From NCBI GenBank assembly GCA_965215715.1, contig OZ244129.1:1302001-1366000 (forward strand): a stretch of DNA of 64,000 nt, in the 5' to 3' direction. Below the pieces are notes generated by a model, which worked only from the letters and a program-made list of their open reading frames with translations, ran no database searches and was not told where the DNA came from. Of the stretch, positions 24,488 to 33,171 are shown piece after piece. This stretch comes from HXMU1428-3 sp965215715 (GTDB taxonomy: Bacteria; Pseudomonadota; Alphaproteobacteria; Rhizobiales; HXMU1428-3). The position numbers and the translations under genes were made by a program. The stretch's first letter is position 1. Every line of letters begins with the position of its first letter.

Positions 24488-24516
24488 GTTTAGCTGTCAT
24501 CCATTTCGGGATAAAA

Positions 24517-24981
24517 TTAGCCTTGTCTGGCGTCGCGTGCTGCTTGTGCCACTTGGGGGGGCACATGCTGCATTTGTTCATAGCGCCGCACGGTTCGCGG
24601 ATCGCGTACACCGATGATGTCTGCAAATTCACGCAAGGTTAAATTCAAACCAGAGCGGATTGTTTCTAACTCTTGGCCTGACATGTCTGAAAGGTTTGGA
24701 TCATAAACCGCCAAGCTGCCATCGCGCCCGCGCAAGATTGGCGCTGTATGGCCTGTATCTTTGATCAATTTATAATATGTCGACTGGAACCGTTTGGCCT
24801 CATCAGAGGCTTCTACATAACCAGCTTCTTTTAAAGCACGCACATAACGCCGTGTGTAGCGCCCGCTCGCGCCTGTCTCCAGTGAGATATCATTCACTGA
24901 CCACCATTTGCCATTCTCGCGCATTGCCGCCCACAATTTGTCAGCAATGCGGTTTGATTCTGGTGCAAGTCTTTGCCGCAT
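24517..24981 (-). CDS. Helix-turn-helix protein with winged N-terminus and XRE-like C-terminus
   Basis: The protein has 154 residues. The N-terminal half resembles a winged helix (WWSVNDISLETGASGRYTRRYVRALKEAGYVE, about 27-58). The C-terminal half resembles a lambda-repressor-type helix-turn-helix (SGQELETIRSGLNLTLREFADIIGVRDPRTVRRYEQ, about 100-136). Two DNA-binding folds in one small protein suggest a regulator of the kind found near phage or plasmid genes, but no mobile genes surround it. It is a single-gene unit with its own terminator. The target is unknown. Confidence 0.7.
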   Translation of the reverse strand: MRQRLAPESNRIADKLWAAMRENGKWWSVNDISLETGASGRYTRRYVRALKEAGYVEASDEAKRFQSTYYKLIKDTGHTAPILRGRDGSLAVYDPNLSDMSGQELETIRSGLNLTLREFADIIGVRDPRTVRRYEQMQHVPPQVAQAARDARQG

Positions 24982-25311
24982 TAAATTCCCCGCACAAATT
25001 TAAGTTTCATTGTTCATTATTCTATCATCTTTCTGACGATACAATTTTATAAAATGCTCATAACAAGTGGTCGCCACCCTTTCTGGGGTTGATCCAACTT
25101 TGAGCTCATGTGCAATTTTAAATTTATCGCACTGAGATGAAAACTGCCGACATGCCATCTCTAAAAAAAGTTTTATACTCGATTCTTATTTAAGAACCAC
25201 GAGTATACGAATCATGATTATACATTATCACGCCCTATCACCCAATGGCAGAATGATTTAAGACTTTTGTTTTTTAAAGGTTATACTGCCATTAATGGCC
25301 TCATTATATGT
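24982..25311. other. Intergenic region with a compound hairpin, no gene seen
   Basis: At 25175-25206, ATACTCG and CGAGTAT (7 bp) enclose a second pair, TTCTTA and TAAGAA, with a 2-nt loop. On the minus strand it is followed by AAAACTTTTTTT, so it could be a second terminator for the secreted-protein gene upstream on that strand. No open frame of note lies in the region. The promoter of the HTH gene must be near 25000. Confidence 0.4.
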
Positions 25312-25350
25312 AAACGCCCTTCCCACCATGACTTGATAGGAAGGGCGTTT
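25312..25350 (-). terminator. Terminator hairpin of the small secreted-protein gene
   Basis: AAACGCCCTTCC (25312-25323) and GGAAGGGCGTTT (25339-25350) form a perfect 12-bp stem with a 15-nt loop, 14 nt after the stop at 25365. The T-run is short on either strand. Confidence 0.7.
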
Positions 25351-25364
25351 GTTTTAAACGGAGT

Positions 25365-25703
25365 TTATTGGACGACATAAAGACAAGGTTTGGCCGAAGC
25401 TAAACAGCGCCATTTCTTACCTTGATTGGTGTTGATCTTAGCGCATGTAATGCTTTTGTTTTTAGCGATATTCCATACAGACCAAGGCACCCCTAAGTTT
25501 GATTTCACAATGGATGACCACCCTTTTCTGGCCACGATCCGGGCTCTGATTTTGCCTTTTCTCACGCCAACAGCTTGTGTGGGGTAAGATTTGCATGAAT
25601 AGGCTTTGGCTTCTTGTGACATGCTGACAGTCCCAAGACTTGCAAATGAGACAACAGCCAAAATGATCAATGGTGAGGAAAGAGAGAGTGAAAAACGGGA
25701 CAT
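25365..25703 (-). CDS. Small secreted protein with four cysteines
   Basis: The 112-residue product has a signal peptide (LIILAVVSFASLGTVSMSQEAKA, about 1-34), so it should be exported. The mature part is basic and contains RARIVARKGWSSIVKSNLGVPWSVWNIAKNKSITC and ends CLASAKPCLYVV, with cysteines near positions 37, 87, 100 and 107. The W...V...G.PW..W..A.NK..C...C.A.A.PC pattern recalls uncharacterised secreted proteins of Hyphomicrobiales, from memory. The function is unknown. It is a single-gene unit divergent from the peptide transporter. Confidence 0.7.
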   Translation of the reverse strand: MSRFSLSLSSPLIILAVVSFASLGTVSMSQEAKAYSCKSYPTQAVGVRKGKIRARIVARKGWSSIVKSNLGVPWSVWNIAKNKSITCAKINTNQGKKWRCLASAKPCLYVVQ

Positions 25704-25844
25704 GGTAAGCTCCTTAAAAGTCTATAAATTTGATGTTATGCTTCTTTGTCGCTTTGAAATTGAGATTGGTTCATCATCAGCCTTGAGAAGAATTAAAATT
25801 TATGTTGAGCTGAGAGAGCAATAAGGAATGAGGACAAGCAAAAA

Positions 25845-27602
25845 ATGAATAGCGTTATTCTGATTGGCATTACCATTACCATTATCACACTTATTCCGGT
25901 ATGGCGGCAATTTGCCAATCATCCTAAGGGCTTACTGGTTTTGTTCTTTGCTGAGATGTGGGAGCGCTTTTCTTATTATGGCATGCGGGCTTTGCTGATT
26001 TTTTATCTCACGCAGCATTTTTTATTTGATGATGCCAACGCGCAAGCGCTTTATGGCTCTTATACCTCTCTGGTTTATCTCACCCCTCTGATTGGCGGCA
26101 TTTTAGCGGACCGCTATTTAGGAACGCGCAAAGCCATTGCCTTTGGCGCTTTGCTGCTTGTGGCAGGCCATTGTCTGATGGCTTATGAAGGGCGCCCTGC
26201 CACACAAGGTTTGAAAATCAACAGCCAGGTCTATGATTTTGTTGTTGAAGGGCGCACAAGCGCGCGCACCAGCCAGATTAAAATTGAAGATAAGCTGTAT
26301 AAATTTAGCGCTGACAAGCAAGGGGCCTTTTTAATTGAAGGGCTTGAGGATGGGGCTCCAATCCCAGCGCGCATTGAAAAGGGTAACTATGAGCTTGTGA
26401 TCACCTCGCGCGATGAAATGGCAACCAATAGTTTGTTTCTTGCTCTTTCCCTCATCATTCTTGGTGTGGCCTATTTAAAACCCAATATCGGGGCCATTGT
26501 TGGCCAATTGTATGAGCAAAATGATCCGCGCCGAGATCCTGGTTTTACGCTTTATTATTATGGTATTAATCTGGGTGCCTTTTGGGCTTCTATTCTGTGT
26601 GGCTTATTGGGGCAAACTGTTGGTTGGTGGGCCGGCTTTGGGCTTGCTGGCATTGGCATGGCTTTGGGTTGGGTTGTTTTCATCCTCGGTAAGCCTTTGC
26701 TTGAAGGGCGCGGCGAACCGACTAACCCGGCTGTTCTGAGAGAGCCGTTGCTCGGCCCTATATCGAAAGAGACAGGCATTTATCTTGGCTCATTGTTAGG
26801 GCTTGGTCTTCTTTGGTTGCTTGTGCAGCGCCATGAAGTTGTCGGCATTCTTTTGGGCATCGCTTCGGTACTGGTGCTGGGCTATTTAGCTTATCTCATG
26901 AAAACCTCCCTCACCCGTGTTGAAAGCCACCGTATTATTCTGGCCCTCATATTAATTAGCGCGGCCGTCATGTTCTGGACCTTGTTTGAGCAAGCTGGCT
27001 CGTCGCTTAATCAGTTTGCAAATCGCAACTCAGAACTTTCCCTTTTTGGGGTGTCTATTACAGCGGCGCAAACCCAATCATTTAACGCAGGCTTTATTTT
27101 ATTATTAGCTCCCATCTTTAGTGCGCTTTGGGCCTTTTTGGGCACGCGGGGGCAAGATTTGTCCGCCCCTTTAAAATTTGGTTTGGCTCTGTGCCAGGTT
27201 GGGTTGGGCTTCCTTGTTTTGGTTTATGGTGCTCAGTTTGCCGGGCCTGATTTTAAAGTGCCGCTGATCTTTTTAATGCTGGCTTATTTGCTTCACACCA
27301 CCGGTGAGTTGTTTATCTCCCCTGTGGGGTTGAGCCAAATGACAAAGCTGGCAACAGCAACGCTCATTTCAACCTTAATGGCCGTTTGGCTTTTATCTTC
27401 CGCCTGGGCCCAATGGTTGGGGGCATTAATTGCCCAAATGACAGCGACCGAAACAGTGGCGGGCCAGGTGCTAAACCCTGAAAATTCCCTTGCCACATAC
27501 ACAGCTGTCTTTTATGACATTGGGCTTTATGCCATTGGGCTGGGCATTTTGCTCATGCTGTTCTCTGGCGCGTTGAAAAAATTAGCACATGGTGTGAAGT
27601 AG
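25845..27602 (+). CDS. POT/PTR-family proton-dependent peptide transporter
   Basis: The 585-residue membrane protein has the family motifs EMWERFSYYGMRALLIFYL (E-x-x-E-R-F-x-Y-Y-G) at about 33-51 and LYYYGINLGAFWAS, the F-Y-x-x-I-N-x-G equivalent. About 12-14 hydrophobic segments can be seen. Residues about 118-180 form a soluble insert (GRPATQGLKINSQVYDFVVEGRTS) that is unusual for a bacterial POT protein and lies between the early helices. It imports di- and tripeptides with protons. A tandem repeat covers its stop codon, and bioD follows 25 nt later. Confidence 0.88.
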   Translation: MNSVILIGITITIITLIPVWRQFANHPKGLLVLFFAEMWERFSYYGMRALLIFYLTQHFLFDDANAQALYGSYTSLVYLTPLIGGILADRYLGTRKAIAFGALLLVAGHCLMAYEGRPATQGLKINSQVYDFVVEGRTSARTSQIKIEDKLYKFSADKQGAFLIEGLEDGAPIPARIEKGNYELVITSRDEMATNSLFLALSLIILGVAYLKPNIGAIVGQLYEQNDPRRDPGFTLYYYGINLGAFWASILCGLLGQTVGWWAGFGLAGIGMALGWVVFILGKPLLEGRGEPTNPAVLREPLLGPISKETGIYLGSLLGLGLLWLLVQRHEVVGILLGIASVLVLGYLAYLMKTSLTRVESHRIILALILISAAVMFWTLFEQAGSSLNQFANRNSELSLFGVSITAAQTQSFNAGFILLLAPIFSALWAFLGTRGQDLSAPLKFGLALCQVGLGFLVLVYGAQFAGPDFKVPLIFLMLAYLLHTTGELFISPVGLSQMTKLATATLISTLMAVWLLSSAWAQWLGALIAQMTATETVAGQVLNPENSLATYTAVFYDIGLYAIGLGILLMLFSGALKKLAHGVK

Positions 27603-27623
27603 GTGTGAAGTGGGTGTGAAGTA
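27591..27623. repeat. Three tandem 11-bp repeats at the transporter stop codon
   Basis: GGTGTGAAGTA, GGTGTGAAGTG and GGTGTGAAGTA run head to tail. The first unit encodes the last residues GVK and the TAG stop; the other two fill the space before the bioD ATG at 27628. The array looks like a recent slippage duplication and may change the bioD leader spacing. Confidence 0.9.
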
Positions 27624-27627
27624 AAAA

Positions 27628-28254
27628 ATGAGCGGATTTTTTATCACTGGAACTGACACGGATGTCGGCAAAACGGTTGCAGCGGCTTGGGGCTGCTTAC
27701 AGCTTGATGCAACTTATTGGAAACCCATTCAATCGGGCTTAGCAGATGGTTTAAGCGACACCGATGTTGTTCATAAGCTAACCGAGAAAAGCGCGTCTGA
27801 TTTCCTGAAAAGCCGTTATAGTTTAACGGAACCCCTTTCTCCGCATGAAGCTGCACGTCTTGATGGTGTTCGGATCTCTTTAGATGATTTCTGGCTGCCC
27901 CAAACAGAACGCCCCTTGATTGTAGAAGGGGCTGGCGGGGTGATGGTGCCGATTAATGAAGAGGATTTAATGCTTGATCTGATGCATCATCTTGGTTTGC
28001 CAGTGATTGTTGTGGCCCGCTCAACCCTTGGCACCATCAACCATACGCTTTTAACGCTGGCCGCTTTAAGAAAAGCTCAATTGCCAATTGCGGGTGTTAT
28101 CTTAAACGGCCCTGAAAATGAGGCCAACAAGCTTGCCATTGAGACTTATGGCAATGTGCCTATTTTGGGCTTTTTGCCGCCTCTTTCCCCTTTAAACAAG
28201 CAAGCTTTGTTAGATGTTGCCCCCCTAATAACACCCAACCAATGGACCTCTTAG
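27628..28254 (+). CDS. bioD: Dethiobiotin synthetase
   Basis: The 208-residue ATPase starts MSGFFITGTDTDVGKT, the BioD P-loop with K15. ATYWKPIQSG and VEGAGGVMVPIN complete the pattern. It closes the ureido ring of dethiobiotin from diaminopelargonate, CO2 and ATP. The bioA start lies 4 nt after its stop, so the two are one operon, perhaps with the transporter. bioF and bioB are not in the window. Confidence 0.95.
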   Translation: MSGFFITGTDTDVGKTVAAAWGCLQLDATYWKPIQSGLADGLSDTDVVHKLTEKSASDFLKSRYSLTEPLSPHEAARLDGVRISLDDFWLPQTERPLIVEGAGGVMVPINEEDLMLDLMHHLGLPVIVVARSTLGTINHTLLTLAALRKAQLPIAGVILNGPENEANKLAIETYGNVPILGFLPPLSPLNKQALLDVAPLITPNQWTS

Positions 28255-28258
28255 CCCA

Positions 28259-29569
28259 ATGACCAATGATATCCTGGATCTGGATAAACGCCATATTTGG
28301 CACCCGTTTACCCAACACAAAACCGAATGTAAGCCGATTGCCGTGGCACGGTCAAAAGACGCTGTTTTGTATGACACCAGCGGGCGGGAAATACTCGACC
28401 TTATCTCGTCTTGGTGGACGATCACCCATGGCCATAGTCACCCAGCTCTGGTGGAAACGCTTGCCAAACAAGGGGCTGAGCTGTGCCATGTTATGTTTTC
28501 AGGCTTTACCCATGAACCTGCTGTTCGTTTGGCAGAAAACCTGACCAAAGAGCTAGGGGCGCCTTTATCAAAAGTGTTTTTCTCTGACAATGGCTCAACC
28601 TCTGTCGAGGTGGCTTTAAAAATAGCCTTTCAATATTGGCGCAACAAACAAGAGGGGGAAAATCGCTCTCACTTTATTGCCTTTGAGGGTGCCTATCATG
28701 GGGACACGTTTGGGGCTATGGCCGTTGGCAAAGGCTCTGGCTTTTTTAGTCTTTATGAAGACCTGTTGTGCCAGGTCCATGCGGTGCCTTTTGCGCCGAC
28801 CTTTATTGGTGATCAGAAGCAAGAACAAACTGAAGCCCAAGCACTAGAGGCCCTTGCAAACACAATTGATCAATATGGAGATCAAACCGCAGCCATTATT
28901 ATTGAACCGCTGTTTCAAGGGGCTGGCGGCATGCGGTTTTGTCGCCCTTCCTTTATCAAGCAAGTGGTTGAGCTTGCCCGCAAAGCCGGGATCTTGGTGA
29001 TTTTTGATGAAGTTGCCGCTGGCTTTGGCCGCACAGGCTCTTTATTTGCTCATCAGCAATGCGATGTGCAGCCAGATTTAATCTGTTTATCAAAAGGGCT
29101 GACAGCGGGCATGTTGCCTTTGTCTGTCACCGTGGCAAAGGATGATATTTTTGATGCCTTTTTGGGAGACGATTTTTCTAAAGCGCTGGCCCATGGCCAT
29201 TCGTTCACGGCAAATCCTTTGGCAGCAGCTGTTGCTGTTCGCTCATTAGCCTTGTTTGAAGAAGAAAACACGCTTGGAAAAATAGCTGCCATTAACAGCC
29301 ATCACGAGAAGTTCGTTGCCAGCCTTGCGCGCCATGACAAAGTGGAAAAACCGCGTATTTGTGGTTCCTTGCTTGCCTTTGATCTCGCGGGCCAGACGGG
29401 GGCTTATAAATCGGAAGCCAGTGTTCGTTTAAGGGATCATTATTTGGCCAATGGCTTTAACATTCGCCCCTTAGGCAACACGGTTTATTTAATGCCGCCC
29501 TATTGCATTAGCGAGCAGCAATTATCTAGCGCCTATGATGGGCTGTTGCTCGGACTGGAAATTATATAA
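28259..29569 (+). CDS. bioA: Adenosylmethionine-8-amino-7-oxononanoate aminotransferase
   Basis: The 436-residue class III aminotransferase opens with the BioA-specific KRHIWHPFTQHK and ISSWWTITHGHSHP. The PLP lysine is K279 in LICLSKGLTAGMLPLSVT, and FDEVAAGFGRTGSLFA precedes it. It makes 7,8-diaminopelargonate from KAPA with S-adenosylmethionine as amino donor. It directly follows bioD and converges on the Sel1-repeat gene. Confidence 0.95.
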   Translation: MTNDILDLDKRHIWHPFTQHKTECKPIAVARSKDAVLYDTSGREILDLISSWWTITHGHSHPALVETLAKQGAELCHVMFSGFTHEPAVRLAENLTKELGAPLSKVFFSDNGSTSVEVALKIAFQYWRNKQEGENRSHFIAFEGAYHGDTFGAMAVGKGSGFFSLYEDLLCQVHAVPFAPTFIGDQKQEQTEAQALEALANTIDQYGDQTAAIIIEPLFQGAGGMRFCRPSFIKQVVELARKAGILVIFDEVAAGFGRTGSLFAHQQCDVQPDLICLSKGLTAGMLPLSVTVAKDDIFDAFLGDDFSKALAHGHSFTANPLAAAVAVRSLALFEEENTLGKIAAINSHHEKFVASLARHDKVEKPRICGSLLAFDLAGQTGAYKSEASVRLRDHYLANGFNIRPLGNTVYLMPPYCISEQQLSSAYDGLLLGLEII

Positions 29570-29601
29570 GTCAGATTACGGTTTTAGGATAACGCTGGCC
29601 A

Positions 29602-30873
29602 TTACCGACCAGCTGCACCGCCATAGTCAAACATTTGAAACCCAAAGCTTGAGGGGGCACGATCATAGCCGCCATCGCCATAACGCTCTATTGGTGCCTC
29701 TGGATCACCTGAGCCAGCGTCAGGATAGTTGTTGACCGGGCCTTTTGCCTCTAGCTGTTCTTGATCCAGGCCTTGAGGGGGTTCTGCTAAAATGATGCCG
29801 TCCAAAAGCTCTTGCTCGCGCTCTTGTTGGCGCATCGGTTCTTCGCGCCATAACACGTTATATTTTGTTTTCAAACGTGCAATATAAAGCTTGGCCCTTT
29901 TGTGTTGCTTGGGCGACATGTCATACCGGACAGCCTCAAACAGGCGCTCCACTTGGCGCTTGACTGAACCTGTGGCGTTGCGGCGGGCAAATTCGATCCA
30001 GGCCAAGGCCAGGGCTTGTTTGCGCGCGACTAAATCGCCTTGCCAATAAAGGGCACCCAAATAGGCTTGTGCCTTGGCATTGTTTTTCATCGCCGCGCGG
30101 GTTAACCAACGTTGGCCTAATTTTACATTTCGCCCGCGTCCGGTTTCGATTAAAAATCGGCCTAGCTGATATTGGCCTTCAACATCACCATAATAGGCCG
30201 CCTTTTCAAATAAAATGCGTGCCAATCTTGGGTCAGCTTTGATTTCAAGTTCTTTGACACCGGCCTCCATATAGCGCGCCAATTGAACAAAGGCATGAGC
30301 GACATAAGGGGCTTGGCGCGAAGACTGAATATCAGCATCGGCAAATTCAACGGTAATTTGGTAATAATAATCATAGGCCCGGCGATGGTTTACAACACCG
30401 CCCTTACCTGTTTGATAAATATAGGCCAGCAAAAACCGGGCGATAAAGGAATTGTTTTGAGCCGCTTGTTCAAAGTCAGATATGGCCTCAACAATGCGCT
30501 TTTCCTTGTAAGCTTTTAAGGCGCGCTGTAAAGGCGAGGCTATGGATGTTTTAGGTGGAATTGCTTTGGGAGTAACAGCCAAATCGTTTGGTGTCACTTC
30601 TTCTTTCTTATTCCCTTGTTCTAGGGGCGGAACGCTATCCACTTGCAGATCGGGCAGTTGCGAGCGCTCAATCACATCTGTTTCGATCTGATCAAACTGG
30701 CGCTCATGGTCCTGGGCGATGGCTGGGTTTTGATTAACAATTCCAATCAAAGCACATGCCAGAAAATAGCGCGCCGTCCAAAGTGCCCTTCTGGCACTTT
30801 GGACAACGTGTAAATGCCCGCATAAGCGTTTTATGAGCTTATATGTCTGCGTAACAAACAACTTCTTTGCCAC
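29602..30873 (-). CDS. Sel1/TPR-repeat exported protein
   Basis: Up to 423 residues. A hydrophobic stretch YFLACALIGIVNQNPAIAQ marks an export signal. The body holds Sel1-like repeats of about 36 residues (FLLAYIYQTGKGG, ARILFEKAAYYGDVEGQYQLGRFLIETGRG, AAMKNNAKAQAYLGALYWQG), and the C-terminus is rich in Q, E, G and D. Such proteins scaffold envelope complexes. The start is uncertain: the first in-frame codon is a GTG at 30873 inside the end of ilvD, no ATG follows before the mature part, and TTG codons lie between. A perfect hairpin lies within the doubtful N-terminal part. It probably follows ilvD in one transcript. Confidence 0.7.
   Translation of the reverse strand: MAKKLFVTQTYKLIKRLCGHLHVVQSARRALWTARYFLACALIGIVNQNPAIAQDHERQFDQIETDVIERSQLPDLQVDSVPPLEQGNKKEEVTPNDLAVTPKAIPPKTSIASPLQRALKAYKEKRIVEAISDFEQAAQNNSFIARFLLAYIYQTGKGGVVNHRRAYDYYYQITVEFADADIQSSRQAPYVAHAFVQLARYMEAGVKELEIKADPRLARILFEKAAYYGDVEGQYQLGRFLIETGRGRNVKLGQRWLTRAAMKNNAKAQAYLGALYWQGDLVARKQALALAWIEFARRNATGSVKRQVERLFEAVRYDMSPKQHKRAKLYIARLKTKYNVLWREEPMRQQEREQELLDGIILAEPPQGLDQEQLEAKGPVNNYPDAGSGDPEAPIERYGDGGYDRAPSSFGFQMFDYGGAAGR
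30776..30804. repeat. Perfect 12-bp hairpin 35 nt after the ilvD stop
   Basis: GTCCAAAGTGCC, a 5-nt loop and GGCACTTTGGAC. It lies behind the ilvD stop and inside the putative N-terminal codons of the Sel1 gene. No T-run follows. It may be an mRNA stability element or may mark the true boundary between the genes, which would push the Sel1 start downstream. Confidence 0.6.
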
Positions 30874-32563
30874 CTCCTGGGTGTGTCACAGCGCCTTTGC
30901 GCGCCGGCCCAACTTGTTGGGCATATTTCCATAATGTGCCGCTTTGATAATCGGTCTCACGTGGTTGCCATTTGGCACGGCGTGCCTCTAGCTCTTCTTG
31001 AGACAATTTCACATCAAGCGTGCCGGCTTCTGCGTCAATGGTGATGATGTCGCCATCTTCCAACAAGCCAATGGGGCCACCTTCAGCCGCCTCTGGCCCA
31101 ACATGGCCAATGCAAAAACCGCGTGTGCCGCCAGAAAAACGCCCATCAGTGATTAGGGCAACTTTGTCACCCATGCCTTGGCCATAAAGGGCCGCTGTTG
31201 TTGAAAGCATCTCACGCATGCCGGGGCCACCTTTGGGTCCTTCATAGCGAATGATGATCACATCACCTTCTTTATAATTTTTATTTTCAACAGCTTGGAA
31301 GGCTTCTTCTTCACTATTAAATACGCGGGCTGGCCCTTCAAATTTTAAGACTTGCATGCCTGCCACTTTCACAATTGCTCCATCTGGTGCCAAGCTGCCT
31401 TGCAGGCCAACAACACCGCCAGTTGGTGTAATCGGATTGGAAACGGGGTAAATCACATCTTGATTGTTATCAAAGGTGACGCCTTCAAGATTTTCTTCCA
31501 AACTTTTACCGGTTACGGTGAGGCAATCACCGTGCAAATAGCCGCCTTCATGCAGTGTTTTTAATAACATTGGCACCCCGCCGACATCATACATATCCTT
31601 GGCAACATATTTGCCACCTGGTTTTAGATCAGCAATATAAGGCGTTTTTTTGAAGATCTCGGCAACTTCAAACAAATCGAAATCAATGCCCGCTTCATGG
31701 GCAATGGCTGGCAAGTGCAATGCGGCATTGGTGGACCCGCCAGAGGCGGCCACGACAGTGGCTGCATTTTCTAAAGATTTACGGGTCACAAGGTCGCGCG
31801 GGCGAATGCCTTTGGCAATCAGTTCCATCACTTGCCGGCCACTGGCAGCGGCATATTCATCGCGGCTTTCATAAGGGGCCGGTGCACCAGATGAGCTTGG
31901 CAAGGCAAGGCCTATTGCCTCAGAAACACAAGCCATGGTGTTGGCGGTAAATTGGCCGCCACAAGAGCCAGCGCTTGGACAGGCAACACATTCCAGTTCA
32001 TGCAAATCATCATCAGACATTTTACCGGCTGAATGTTGGCCCACGCCTTCAAACACATCAACAACGGTCACATCTTTGCCTTTGAACTTGCCTGGCAAAA
32101 TAGAACCGCCATACATAAACACGCTGGGCACATTTAAACGTACCATGGCCATCATCATGCCTGGCAAGGATTTATCGCACCCGGCCAAGCCGACCATAGC
32201 GTCATAACAATGGCCGCGCATGGTGAGCTCAATTGAATCTGTAATCACCTCACGTGAAACAAGAGATGACTTCATCCCCTGATGGCCCATGGCAATGCCG
32301 TCGGTGACCGTAATGGTACAAAATTCACGCGGTGTGCCGAGCCCATCTTTCACCCCGGCTTTGGCCGCTTGGGCTTGGCGCATCAAGGCAATATTACAAG
32401 GGGCTGCTTCATTCCAACAAGAAACAACGCCAACAAAGGGGCGGTGGATCTCTTCTTCTTTGAGCCCCATGGCATAATAATAAGACCGATGAGGCGCCCT
32501 GTCCGGCCCTTCGGTTACATGACGGCTAGGTAATTTAGATTTATCAAAGGAATTTGCATCCAT
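30839..32563 (-). CDS. ilvD: Dihydroxy-acid dehydratase
   Basis: This 574-residue protein has the IlvD/Edd signatures CDKSLPGMMMAMVRL and the iron-sulfur motif CVACPSAGSCGGQFTANTM. TDGRFSGGTRGFCIGHVGPEA near 480 completes the active site. It makes 2-keto acids for valine and isoleucine from dihydroxy acids. The start MDANSFDKSKLPSRHVTEGP agrees with the family. The gene end overlaps the first possible codons of the Sel1 gene. Confidence 0.96.
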   Translation of the reverse strand: MDANSFDKSKLPSRHVTEGPDRAPHRSYYYAMGLKEEEIHRPFVGVVSCWNEAAPCNIALMRQAQAAKAGVKDGLGTPREFCTITVTDGIAMGHQGMKSSLVSREVITDSIELTMRGHCYDAMVGLAGCDKSLPGMMMAMVRLNVPSVFMYGGSILPGKFKGKDVTVVDVFEGVGQHSAGKMSDDDLHELECVACPSAGSCGGQFTANTMACVSEAIGLALPSSSGAPAPYESRDEYAAASGRQVMELIAKGIRPRDLVTRKSLENAATVVAASGGSTNAALHLPAIAHEAGIDFDLFEVAEIFKKTPYIADLKPGGKYVAKDMYDVGGVPMLLKTLHEGGYLHGDCLTVTGKSLEENLEGVTFDNNQDVIYPVSNPITPTGGVVGLQGSLAPDGAIVKVAGMQVLKFEGPARVFNSEEEAFQAVENKNYKEGDVIIIRYEGPKGGPGMREMLSTTAALYGQGMGDKVALITDGRFSGGTRGFCIGHVGPEAAEGGPIGLLEDGDIITIDAEAGTLDVKLSQEELEARRAKWQPRETDYQSGTLWKYAQQVGPARKGAVTHPGGGKEVVCYADI

Positions 32564-33171
32564 AATTTATTCTCAAACTTTTTAAATTGGCTGAATCAAG
32601 CCTCTTACATAGCCCAAACACTTGATCAGAGTAAAGCCAATCACTCACACAAATCAGCGCTAACCAACCTCAAAATCCAAATATCTAGAAATAATGGTCT
32701 TTGATTGAATACGGCATACAAAACAACCAAGACCCAGCCCAAAAAAAGACGGAACAAGCAAGGGTAAACCAAACTTATGATCCAGATCCCAAAACCTTTC
32801 TATTAACTAGGGTAAGTATGATGAGACTTTATGGCACAATCGGGGCAAATAGGGCGCACCGCGTGACCGAAAAGCCACAAAATTCGTGAAATAGTAAATG
32901 TGAGAAATAAATTAGGTTTTAAGGAGGGGATGAAGGGAATTAAATTTTATAAAGCAAAACAAATACTTGAAAATAATTCAGGCCATTGAACCAAACGTGA
33001 CGTTATGACGACTAAATACAAGCTAAGTAATTACGGCTGTAAGAGTGAAAATGATGTGTTCATTTCAGTATCTTTTTCAAGTATAGCTTGAGCTTGTGGG
33101 GCTTTGTATCTCATCGGTGCACCTGGCCTATCATAATCCATTTGTTGTCAACCATCTTTGGAGGGAAAGTT
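32564..33171. other. Intergenic region between divergent ilvD and DUF898 genes
   Basis: About 600 nt with no convincing gene. A 62-codon plus-strand frame at 32701 has no family look. A 19-codon frame at 32930 follows AAGGAGGGG, but the spacing is too short. The start of the DUF898 gene is set by GGAGGG at 33160-33165. Promoters for both genes must lie here. Confidence 0.5.

Noticed and set aside
32930..32989. 19-codon frame behind AAGGAGGGG, possible leader peptide
   Set aside because: The spacing between the binding site and ATG is too short, and no attenuator hairpin follows it.
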